Shown piece after piece: positions 46,416 through 56,959 of a stretch of DNA of 60,000 nucleotides. The position numbers and the translations under genes are program-made. How positions within the stretch are numbered: position 1 is the first letter of the stretch; each line of letters begins with the position of its first letter. This DNA is from Owenia fusiformis (lineage: Eukaryota; Annelida; Polychaeta; Sabellida; Oweniidae): the NCBI GenBank assembly GCA_903813345.2, contig CAIIXF020000008.1, forward strand, positions 30,136,005-30,196,004, read 5' to 3'. Under the pieces are notes generated by a model. The model had not been told where the DNA came from. It saw only the letters and a program-made list of their open reading frames with translations, and did not search any database.

Positions 46416-49400
46416 CTAATCTGCAAATCTCATATCTTCCATCACCAGATTAACTTTCTCCGAAACTCTATTACAACCTGATTTAGAATACAACATCGAG
46501 CCTTCTGGGTAATATATAAGTTCGTCGGCAACTTTGTCCAGAATTGCATCAGTAACGGGAAAAGATTTTTCAATTAAGTCATCTTTTATGCACTGTTTTA
46601 TGTGTATCCGCTCAAGTGGAAGGAATGGAATAAAGGCATCAATGAGATGTTTCTCTATAAGATCACTGTGCCAAAGGCCACCTGAAAAGAAAAAGTGAAT
46701 TTATTTTTTGATTGATCCAGTGATCGGAGATCATAGAACAATTTGCTTCACTCAGTTTATATGAATAAAAACATAAAACCATGGTCGCTATGATACAGGG
46801 TGAAAGTGGATATACGTCAGCCAAATTAAGTAGAAGTAAAGTATACCTCTTATTCATCCTGCACACTTCCCTTCCTGGGAAGTTTTTTATTACCATCTAC
46901 AACGTCATCCAATGTAGGGATTAAATATTGATCAAGACAACAGGCCTTTGTTGTGTTAAATATCTAATTTTTTAAAAAAAGTAAATAATTGTTTACCTTC
47001 ATCTTCATTATATGCACTAATATTGATGATTTCTTCCATTTCCTTGTAGCGTATATCTTCCCGCACTTTCCCAGCCTTCCAGTGTTCATAGGCCCTCTGT
47101 GTAATACTCTGTCCTGCTGTATTGCTGAAATATTCATGATCAATACAGTAAAATCTGTCAATACGTACTCTATTATTTCTCATGGGTTCAACCACCGAGA
47201 TGCCATCTATATCTAATGTTACTTTTATTTTCATATGCATTGATGCAAAATGGAATATTCGTTTTAATAAAGGTGGAAAAATGGAATATCAATGGAACAC
47301 TTTAGACTTTTTTATAAAGAAAATGTTGAAAACATTTAAAGCTTTCATTTATCACCTTATTATCATCTAATTGTTCAACATTGATTAAACCCCAGGGAAA
47401 TCATTAATCGAGGCACCACCTAACGACAAGAGAATTCAGAAGATGCGCTTTGAACTAGAGAGTAGAGTACAGGCCCATAGCCAGGATTTGCTAAGGGGGG
47501 TTCACATTAGACAATTTTGGTCCAAAAATCTCCCAAATCACTTACAAAGTGCTCAGAATGATGAAAAACTGCATGATTTTGAAAGAATTTCCCCCTGGCT
47601 ACGGGCCTGTAGTATATAGTACTTTAAAACTCGCTGGGCAATGTTTTATGACTGGCCAATAGAACAATGTCAATGCTTTACTATGAATTTACCTTAAAAA
47701 TATAAATATGGCTTTTCCATAGTCTACCCCATTGATACTGTCGTAATGGTCAATGTATGGCTTGATAGTGTCCATCAAACCATGTGGCATTTTCTGCATC
47801 TCGTCGAATATGAATAGAGTGCGCCCACACTCTGAGACATTCCCTTTGATCCATTCTCGTAATTGATCCTACAAGCAAAAAATGTATCAGTAAAAATAAT
47901 GTATCATAAAAGCCTCTCTAAGAGTAATTGAAGGTTGGTGGATGCTAAATTGTAATAGATAAACATGATATTTTGTTTTATTCATTTACTTCAATATTCA
48001 CTATTTATGACAGTGGCCCTCTAACACTACCATATGATTCATCTGAATTGACACTTTTAGGGTGATGTTTCATGATGACCAAAATCAAAAGTTCATTTTG
48101 GAAACTATTTTTATATATAAGTTATTTGTTAACATCATTGCATCAAGCTTATGTTAGGTCTAGCAATGCCAACCTATAAAGTTCCTTTTTGCATTTTGTC
48201 AACTCAAAAATTAGCTTTGAACTTTCATCGAATATTGGTCTTGGGTATTTTGGTCTCATACAGGAACGTGACCTTTGTAGCTTAATGGTGAAAAATGAAA
48301 CACAATGACAAACATGCAAAATGTTACCACCTGCCATTTTTACAGACACCGAGCACCAACCACCAAACAGTCCATAAAAAAGTTGAAGACAATAACAGTA
48401 CACATATATACACACGTGGTACTAACTCACCGGGGCGTATCGAAACCAAAACGCCCCGCAAAACCGTTAATTTGAATCTTAAACCTACCCTTTCTTTGGA
48501 AAATCAATGACTGTGAGTCTCACAGTACACCACTTTTCTTCAAAATTGTTCCGTTAAAACCTTCACAGAAATACCTGTCACGCAAGACATTGATTTTGTG
48601 TACAGAGTCCCTCGTTTTAGCGGCGTTTTGGTCCCCAGATGTAAGAAGATGCAAATCTTCAGAGATTTCAACCAAAAGCCTCGATATATCGCCAGTTCTT
48701 TTATTATTCTCCCCTATATTTTGCACAAGGACTCCCATTACAACCCTCCATCTCTGCATCAACATTTTTATTACATTAAACGCAGCAATTTCCAAAAGTC
48801 CTGCGCATCTGTTCGAAATTGATCAAAATGCCCTGTTCTTTTCCCAAATCTATACGTTCCAGAAGTTGGATCTATACACCTTGAAACTACACGTTTGTAG
48901 TCATAGACTCTGCGGGTCATTTTGGAAGACAGCAGGGCGTTTTGGTCAATTTCAAACAGTTGCGTAGGACTTTTCAGAATTGCTGCGTTTCATGTAATAA
49001 ATATGTTGATGCAGCGATGGAGGGTTGTAATGGGAGTCCTTGCGCAGAATATGGGGGAGAGTGATAGAAGAACTGGCGAGATATCAAGGATTGTGGTTGA
49101 AATCTCTGAGGATTTGCAACTTCTCATACAGGGTGACCCCAAAAAAATGCAATCCTCCATTTCTTCAATATTTTTCTTAAATGGAGGTTAATTGCTCTGA
49201 AATTTGGCACACAAGGACACAATGTGGGATCCTCTGGCAAAGTTTCAATAATCATAGTTTTATATTGATAGAGTTATGGTTGTTCCAAAATATGCTCCAA
49301 ATGTCGTCCATTTCCAATATTAGGTTTTTGGATGAATCACATTCCCTTCTTTCTGAACATGTAAACTCAAGAAAAAATGTGTTCTGGGATCACAAATTCT

Positions 49401-50862
49401 AGATGAACTGCTTCAAAGGCCCCTTCATTCTGTTGAATGCACAGCTTGGGCTGCCAATTTCCAAACATGAAACTATCAGCCCCTTTTGGTATGAGGTTGA
49501 TAATGGCAACACTGTTACTGTTAACACACAGCGCAATATTGGCGTTCCCAGGAAGTTCTAGGGGGTTCTAGACTGACATAGAGGCTTCAATAGACAAGAA
49601 GAGTGGTTCTGGAAGGATGGAGCTACTCCTCACACTTCTAATGATAGCATAGCCTGGCTCACTAGTCATTTCTATTAGAAGAGTATCTCTCCTAGGACGG
49701 GGAACCCATGGTCATCCCACAGTCTTGATCTCAATGCCCCTGACCTCTATATATGGGGTTATTTAAAGGATAATGTGTATGAAAATAACCTTACCGCAAT
49801 TGCAGAATTCCAACATGCAATGGCTGCAAAATTTGACAAAGAATGCATCCGTGTTATGAACAGTTTTCCTTGAACATTGCAGGTTTGTTTTCAGCGAAAT
49901 TGACGACATCTGGAGCATATTTTGAAACAACCATAACTCTATTAATATAAGACTATGATTATTAAAACTTTCCAGAGGATCCCACATTGAATGAAGTCCT
50001 TGTGTACCAAATCTCAGAGCAATTTACCTCCATTTAAGAAAAATATTGAAGAAATGGAGGGTTGCATTTTTTTTGGGTCACCCTGTATCTGGGGACCGAA
50101 ACGCCGCTAAAACGAGGGACTTTGTAAACAAAAGCAATGTCTCGACTAAAAGATATTTCTGTGAAGGTTTTAATGGAACAAGTTTTAAGAAAACGGTGTA
50201 GTGTGACACTCACAATCATTGATTTTCCAAAGACAGGGTAGATTTGAAATTCAAATTTACGGTTTTGCGGGGCGTTTTGGTTTCGATACGCCCCGGTGAG
50301 TTAGTACCGCGTGATACAGGGTGATCCAGAAGTAACGTCAAAAGTATTGCCATTTCAATGCTGCTTGACCAATCATCTTGAAACCTGGCACAGATGTTCC
50401 CTAAACATTAATGAGTTAAAATCTCAAAAATAAAGCTTCTATTATTTGATTGGTTCATTTCATGGTTACTATAGTAACCTGATTTGACATCACCCGGGGC
50501 AAATTCAACAACTTCTGGTGGTGACATGAAAATGGCCATTTAATTGCTCCTTTATTTAACAAATAAGATTTTACTTTCAACTTCTACAATACTCACCTTG
50601 TATATCTCTAATTTACTAACATGAGGAAAATGATGAGTTGCTATAAACAGGTTCACAAACTTTGAGTTCATCCCATTCTTGTATAGGCTCTCAGCGATGA
50701 ACCGACTGACAAAATTTTTTCCTCCACCTGTCCATCCATGGAAAGATAAAACGAGGGCTTTTGATGGGTTTTTATTGGTTAAATGTCCCTTTAAGGCACG
50801 CAGTGAGGTGTCGATGACTAGATGTTGACCATGTAGCCTATCTTTAAGCACAACACCCAGAT
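46416..50862 (-). CDS. Torsin family AAA+ ATPase, copy 2, exons 2-5; exon 1 lost in assembly gap
   Basis: Exons are 50597-50862, 47693-47868, 46997-47124 and 46416-46681, with the same lengths and phases as copy 1. The exon 2 boundary falls exactly at the edge of the run of Ns, so the signal-peptide exon is unseen. Walker A GWTGGGKN and Walker B FIFDEM are intact. Against copy 1 I count about seven amino-acid changes in these four exons, among them H to Q just after Walker B and K to N in the sensor-II motif (GCK to GCN). The sensor-II lysine contacts nucleotide in AAA+ proteins, so copy 2 may be catalytically altered (inference). No stop or frameshift is present. It lies head-to-head with ACTMAP copy 2. 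Confidence 0.85.
47470..47609. mobile_element. CAGGCCC-family MITE in torsin copy 2 intron 3
   Basis: CAGGCCCATAGCCAG at the left and CTGGCTACGGGCCTG at the right, flanked by TA on both sides. It corresponds by position to the element at 27190-27366 in the other paralogue. Confidence 0.65.
49129..50085. mobile_element. Mariner/IS630-like element nested inside the foldback transposon
   Basis: The ends CAGGGTGACCC and GGGTCACCCTG are inverted and flanked by TA on both sides, the Tc1/mariner target. Subterminal inverted similarity extends beyond 150 bp. At 957 bp it is shorter than a typical full element of about 1.3 kb and holds only the end of a transposase frame. Confidence 0.85.
49604..49873 (+). 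pseudogene. Mariner-like DDE transposase remnant
   Basis: The plus-strand frame reads [16 protein letters not shown], then a stop near 49664, then [20 protein letters not shown] and [11 protein letters not shown]. This is the C-terminal catalytic part of an IS630/mariner transposase, with the second and third acidic positions in KDG and APD. Counting between them gives 41 residues, suggesting a DD41D-type element. The in-frame stop and missing N-terminal half mean it is dead. Confidence 0.8.
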
Positions 50863-51362
50863 NNNNNNNNNNNNNNNNNNNNNNNNNNNNNNNNNNNNNN
50901 NNNNNNNNNNNNNNNNNNNNNNNNNNNNNNNNNNNNNNNNNNNNNNNNNNNNNNNNNNNNNNNNNNNNNNNNNNNNNNNNNNNNNNNNNNNNNNNNNNNN
51001 NNNNNNNNNNNNNNNNNNNNNNNNNNNNNNNNNNNNNNNNNNNNNNNNNNNNNNNNNNNNNNNNNNNNNNNNNNNNNNNNNNNNNNNNNNNNNNNNNNNN
51101 NNNNNNNNNNNNNNNNNNNNNNNNNNNNNNNNNNNNNNNNNNNNNNNNNNNNNNNNNNNNNNNNNNNNNNNNNNNNNNNNNNNNNNNNNNNNNNNNNNNN
51201 NNNNNNNNNNNNNNNNNNNNNNNNNNNNNNNNNNNNNNNNNNNNNNNNNNNNNNNNNNNNNNNNNNNNNNNNNNNNNNNNNNNNNNNNNNNNNNNNNNNN
51301 NNNNNNNNNNNNNNNNNNNNNNNNNNNNNNNNNNNNNNNNNNNNNNNNNNNNNNNNNNNNNN
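50863..51362. other. Assembly gap, exactly 500 Ns
   Basis: A run of 500 Ns of conventional length, so the true size is unknown. By comparison with copy 1 it should hold torsin exon 1 and its intron, the divergent promoters, and ACTMAP exon 1 (about 5.8 kb between the flanking exons in copy 1). Confidence 0.95.
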
Positions 51363-51521
51363 AGACTCGTCCTTTAAGACTGTATACAAAGGGTAAAAAT
51401 TATTAGCCCAGGACACTGTTCTCCAAATCGAGACTCGTCCTTCAAGACTGTAAACAAAGGGGAGATCTTGTCCTGAGTAACTTTTGGGCTTATACATGTA
51501 TTATATTGTTTTTTTTGTTAG

Positions 51522-54500
51522 GCTTGACCATGGTGTGGAAGGATTGCCATTTTATTCCCATTATCTTCCAGTTGCTCCCATTCTTCAAGATGGACCACAG
51601 TAAGTCTATTATATTCTGAGCATTGTAGTATTATACATCTAAGTCTACTTAAATTACAGGAAAACCTGTATATAGTGAACACCTATGGATCTACAAAACA
51701 TGTCCACTAGAGGTGTTCATTCAGACAGGTTTTACTGTAGTTAATTCTTTGCTCTGATCCATTGAGTCATGGTTGTTGTTATTTACTTTTTGTTTGTCTA
51801 TTTAGATGCGGCCTTGTAGCAGTTACCATGGCAATGCATCAGTTAGAGATTCGGCCAAATGTAACAGTGGATGAAATATTTTCCAGAGCTAAAGAGTTAG
51901 GCTTTACTAACAATGGGGAGATGTATTCAGGTATTCAATCACTTGGGTAAAAGTATCATTTTCATAATTTCAATGTGGTCATGTGAATTTAAATCTTTTT
52001 AGTTTTGAATTTATGTAAACTGTCATAAAGTTGTATCTTTACAATTTAGAGCTGACTGCATCATGCTTGTACACTTTATTCATTACACAACAATTTCTCT
52101 CAAAAATTTAAAAGATTGTCTAACTTTCTAGTATCTCAATATTTGTACAATTTAGAATGTCGACAATGTGTTTGTTTACTTTATTCCATTCTGATTTCCT
52201 CTTTTTTCTGGACATCACTAAGAACCTGTGGTATGCAAGTCATTATAATACTTTGCTTGCACATAGCTAGCTTTTCCAAGAGGGAGGGCACTTTTCAAAA
52301 AAATCTTGGGTGGTTACATTTGACAATTTTGGCCCAAAATCACATGAAAATTGCTCAGAATGATGAACAACTGCATGATTTTGAAAGAATTTTGGTCAGG
52401 GAGGGGTTAGAGTGCTAGAAAGAGGATAGAGAACTTGATAGAGGACTATCTTATATTTCAGTTAGAGATATGGTGAGCCTGGTGAGAGACTTGGGAGCAG
52501 AAGCTAAGATGAGTAGCAATATGAATGACAACAGGGAGCTATTCTGTGAACATCTGAAGCAATGTGGAGCTATTCTTGTGCCGTATCCTTTGAGTGCTCT
52601 TACCTGGAATTATTAAGTTTGTGGTTGAAATATTCTTGCATCAAGCAGGCCCTTAGCCGGGGGTTGAGCGAATCATTCTGGTGTTGAGATGGTGAGGGTG
52701 GAAATGTCAGTCTTCCAAGGGCTTGATGCAAGACTTGGCCTAAAGTATAGGGTGAACAATTGAGTCATTTAAAATCAAATTTATTTTATATTTGTTTTTT
52801 CTGATCTAATTGTGTAATTGGGTAAGTTCACACTGTGACAATAATCCATCTAATCAAACATTTATGGCTACGGAGATGGGCTGATTGAGAATCCCTTCTT
52901 GATATTGGTTCTTTAAAAGAAAGGTTCAACTTCAAATGTACTAAACTACATCTACTACATTGTAGATATAGTATTGGTCTAATGTTCAGGTCAAAATGTT
53001 TACTATGCTTCAATTTTTTAAAAAGTTCATCAATCACTAAAAATCCTCAAATGGACACTTTTTCATGATATTGAATGAATTTAAAACTTAACATAACCTT
53101 GACTTATCAAAGATATGATTCTGATAGAAACCATGAACCATGCTGCAAACGTGGCCACAAGGCACACTGGGCCATTGTAACAGGTAATGTTTGAGTATTC
53201 ATTATACAACTTTATGTTCATGAACCATGCTGCAAACGTGGCCAATAGGCACACCGGGCCCGTGTAACAGGTAGTGTCAAAATATTCATCATACAACTTC
53301 ATGTTCATGAACCATGGGCCTTGCTGCAAACGTGGTCAAAAGGCACACTGGGCCATTGTAACAGGCAATGTCAAAGTATTCATTGTACAACTTTATGTTC
53401 ATTAACCAAGAACCATGCTGCAAACGTGGTCAAAAGGCACACTGGGCCATTGTAACAGGTAGTGTCAAAATATTCATTATACAACTTTATGTTCATGAAC
53501 CAAGAACCATGCTGCAAACGTGGTCAAAAGGCACACTGGGCCATTGTAACAGGCAATGTCAAAGTATTCATTATACAACTTTATGTTCATGAACCAAGAA
53601 CCATGCTGCAAACGTGGTCAAAAGGCACACTGGGCCATTGTAACAGGTAATGTCAAAATATTCATTATACAACTTTATGTTCATGAACCAAGAACCATGC
53701 TGCAAACGTGGTCAAAAGGCACACTGGGCCATTGTAACAGGTAGTGTCAAAATATTCATTATACAACTTTATATTCATGAACCAAGAACCATGCTGCAAA
53801 CGTGGCCAATAGGCACGCTGGGCCATTGTAACAGGTAATGTCAAAATATTCATTCTTTCAACATTATATTCATGAACCATGGGCCTTGCTGCAAACATGG
53901 CCAAAAGGCACACAGGGCCATTGTAACAGGTAATGTCAAAATATTCATTGCAACTGAACAATGTTTACTAGGTGAAATGCATGTAGATACATGTAAAAAA
54001 GTAGTCATTTATTTGTTATACATTGATCAAATGTACAAACATTGTCGTTACAAAGACATGTCATGATTAACATTCTAAAGATTGCCTAGCCCTTTTAACC
54101 TACATGTATATGTAGCAACAACCATGAACAAGATAATTATATTATATCAAAAGCACTATGCTGATATATCGAATATGGGTACACGTGCTTTAGAAAGGCA
54201 CTCTTTTATTTACAGAACATGTGCTTACTATGTTCTGTATCACTTATAGGTTTCCTTTTGGTCCCTAAAGAATACTCAGTGGAGGAAGGCAACTCTCAGT
54301 CCCTAATAGATACATGTAATACTTCCCAGTATAAACAAGACGGACAGCTACCGTATCTACAAGATGGAGAACTACCGTATCTACATCACTATAGAAATAC
54401 TTATTACAAAATGGTAGACCAATGCAGTCAAGATATTTCAAAGGTGCCCAATCAAGATGCTGAAACTTCAGATAAGCATATTGCTGTAGTTAACGAAACT

Positions 54501-54827
54501 ATTAAAACTAATTGTATGCGTGATACTTTTGACAACACTAAACATGCATTAAAAATCTCTGACTGTAATCCAAGGGCAAAGCACAGTGAGGAACAATCGA
54601 AACACCAAAGTTTTAACATCAATTATGAAAACTTTCAAGTCTATGTATATGCTAGACAAGGGAAAAGTCAACACCTGGCTCTCTGGGAATATGATGCCCT
54701 AGCAGAGAGCAATTCTCAACTTGTTGAACTAGGGCCCGACCGTGAGATAGATGACAATACTTATATCCTATCTGAGGGGTCTGTTAAAGAGGGTTTGTGC
54801 AATAAGTTTGTTAGTCTAAATGGATGA
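51522..54827 (+). CDS. ACTMAP: Actin maturation protease (ACTMAP-like), copy 2, exons 2-6; exon 1 in assembly gap
   Basis: Exons are 51522-51599, 51806-51930, 52462-52582, 53113-53183 and 54250-54827, identical in length and phase to copy 1 with consensus splice sites. The nucleophile motif GPQCGLVAV, NNGEMYSVRDM, NHEPCCKRGHKAHW with the catalytic-type histidine, and the C-terminal block ending GLCNKFVSLNG are intact. No stop or frameshift is present. Most substitutions against copy 1 fall in the acidic linker of the last exon, as expected if the protease core is constrained. Exon 5 is followed by about eight more units of its 3' end. The proline-rich first exon cannot be seen. Confidence 0.87.
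53113..53945 (+). repeat. Exon-derived minisatellite in ACTMAP copy 2, about 9 units
   Basis: Units of close to 94 bp start near 53130, 53218, 53308, 53402, 53496, 53590, 53684, 53778 and 53870. Each holds CCATGCTGCAAACGTGG ... GGGCCATTGTAACAG followed by a GT donor. In most non-first units GGCCACAAG has become GGTCAAAAG, replacing the first histidine of GHKAHW by glutamine while keeping the AHWAIVTG segment. The central units are nearly identical, indicating recent homogenisation. No unit beyond the first has an acceptor. Confidence 0.88.
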
Positions 54828-54889
54828 TGATATTGAAATATAAGTGTGTGGTTTTTAATATGATTTTTTGTTTTGTTGCAAATTTTCCA

Positions 54890-56215
54890 AAATTCAAAAT
54901 ATGATGATAGGAAATGAGACGTACATGTCTATAGTGACTGTTAATCATGAAATATGAACAGAATTTCCACGAGGCATATTGTTATTAACCCTTAAACGGT
55001 TAGGCTATAGAGAATTGCACCAACGGTTAGGGGGGGGGGCAGATCTGCCAACCCCCCCCCCCCACCAAATGATCTTGGAAACGGAAAATCATATGAAGGT
55101 GTATTAGGTATCATTGGAAAGGTTATTTAATTTCAGTATTTCAAAACTGCTGACAATTTGGGTATTTTACTAACTTTGAACAGCTCTAACTTTCCTCCAA
55201 GGGGGTGAGAGTCACAATTTTCTCGCTAAAACATGCTTAATTCAGTTTTAGGAAAAGCCAGAAAGTTTCATAACAATTTGGCAAATTACTTTTTGTTTTC
55301 ACATGGATGAAAAAATTTTGATATTGGGATTAGGTCACATCGTTTTTAAAAAATCATCTTGCAGATTATCCGATTATACCAAGGCACGTCTCGATAATTC
55401 GATGTTAGGTAGCACATTGAATCAATCATGCATCCCATTCATAGCTATGTGGGCTTGATAACAGTTGACGAATGTGAAGCCAAACAGTATCGATACTAGA
55501 ATGTAAAAGCCATTATTTATTTCAAAATTTTACATTCTAATTATCCAAAGCTGGATCAACATCAGAAGGACTTTCATGAATACTAAAGTAAAGTTACAGA
55601 ACTTCAGTCAACTTCAGTTTTGAAAATCATTTTCGCCTCCTGTGTTATTTCAATTGGAGAAGTATTTGGGAAAAATATTGACTTTGAAGACCTAGAACTT
55701 TTTTGAACCTGAAGAAACGTAAATTTTTTTGTTAAATAAAGTTATCAAATTCAATTGACTACCATATCCCATTGGTTTACATGGGAAAGTAGATTTTCAA
55801 AAATTCTGTCATCCATTTCCGATCTATTGTAATAGTTGAAAAAATTATAGAACTTGGAGGTATTGGAAATGATGTCAATTTGACATCATTTAACAATTTG
55901 TTAACATCCGATAACAATTTGGCAACGTTGTTGTCACAGGGGGCAGAAAATTCTGATATAAGGATTAGATCACCTTCTTTTAAAAAACACCTTGCAGATA
56001 ATTCCAAGGCACGTCGCGATGATTCGATGTGAGCTAGTACATTGAATCAATTATACATTCCATAAATACCTATAGGGGTCTGATACTATTTATTTATTAT
56101 TAATTAATGTAAAAAATACGATATCGACACTAGATATGCTAAAAAACATTTTTCTAAATTCAATATTTTGCATTCTAATTATTCAACGCTTGATCAACAT
56201 CACGTTTCAATGTCA
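54890..56215. repeat. Internal tandem duplication, about 650 bp, downstream of ACTMAP copy 2
   Basis: 55310-55570 and 55950-56215 are collinear: both contain CCAAGGCACGTC, a GATTCGATGT-like word, ACATTGAATCAAT and the TCTAATTAT-CAACATCA tail. That tail also occurs once at 38330-38370 after ACTMAP copy 1, so copy 2 gained about 1.3 kb here relative to copy 1. No gene seen. Confidence 0.5.
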
Positions 56216-56782
56216 CGAAAAATTGCTCAATAGGGAGGTTAAGATACGCGTTTATTTAAAAAAAACTTGTACGTAAACGTCTAATAATGGTCCTCTGTGG
56301 ATTAGTGAGAACGGGACAATGATCCTCGGGGTAAAAATATTTTTTCTCGTACATTTTTTCTCAATGTGCTTAGCTTTCAAAATGACCCAATATCGTTGAA
56401 CTTTCTAGGATTTAAATAAGTTTTATCGTATTTTGAATATTAAATCCTACAACACAAAAATTACACCACACAAAACTGAAATCATATATTTTCAAATTGT
56501 AGAATGTCACATGACATCAAATCTGAAATCTTGCGCACGATTTACACTGTTTCACTAGGACAGTTTGACATAGGAGTTAATATTATTTTATAGCATTGAG
56601 TCATGGTGGTTTGGTATCATTCAGAATGATAGTATACGGTGTCATTGAACAAATGTTTTTTATGACAACTAATATATTAGGAACTGAAATTCAAAATACA
56701 AATATGGCAATAAGTTCTTCTTGAATTTTATTAATTTGTATTAAGCGACACCGTTGTTCCAATCTTTCCTCTCCCTGCAGCT

Positions 56783-56959
56783 GTGTGGTTCGCGATGTGG
56801 GAAATAAGTTCGAGAGAGTGGAACTCTTGGTTCGCGTCTGACGAATCGATGTTCGCGTTGCGAGAACGTGGTTCGGGAAAAAGGAACGATCGGGATAGCG
56901 AGGTTGGAACTGACGGTCGCGAGAGTGAAAGTCGAGGAGACTTGCTACCTGCCAAATAG
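56783..56959 (+). CDS. Possible terminal coding exon, GC-rich, unrecognised
   Basis: A good acceptor (CTTTCCTCTCCCTGCAG, ending 56780) precedes an open frame of 58 codons that begins VWFAMWEISSREWNSWF and ends DLLPAK before TAG. The segment is clearly richer in G+C than its surroundings. The middle is rich in charged residues and serine. No family is recognised and no partner exon was found; a transposon fragment is an alternative. Confidence 0.2.
   Translation: MWFAMWEISSREWNSWFASDESMFALRERGSGKRNDRDSEVGTDGRESESRGDLLPAK

Larger units (their letters stand above)
48413..50313. mobile_element. Foldback transposon with 5-bp target duplication in torsin copy 2 intron 2
   Basis: CACGTGGTACTAACTCACC at 48413 is inverted at 50295-50313 with one mismatch. 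Inverted similarity continues inward for about 200 bp, including CGGGGCGTATCGAAACC. Both ends are flanked by ATACA. Torsin copy 1 has the uninterrupted site (about 28192-28210, CACATATACAGGGTG). A second inverted pair sits within (about 48640-48840 against 48915-49125), and a mariner-like element has inserted at 49129-50085. Without that the element is about 0.94 kb and non-coding. Confidence 0.8.

Noticed and set aside
50844-51497. Apparent 217-residue minus-strand frame spanning the Ns
   Set aside because: It exists only because Ns do not create stops; the true exon is 50597-50862.
53368-53838. Repeated open frames of about 62 codons with KAHWAIVTG and LQTWSKGTLGHCNR
   Set aside because: They are frame-shifted readings through the exon-derived minisatellite, not separate genes or a repeat protein.
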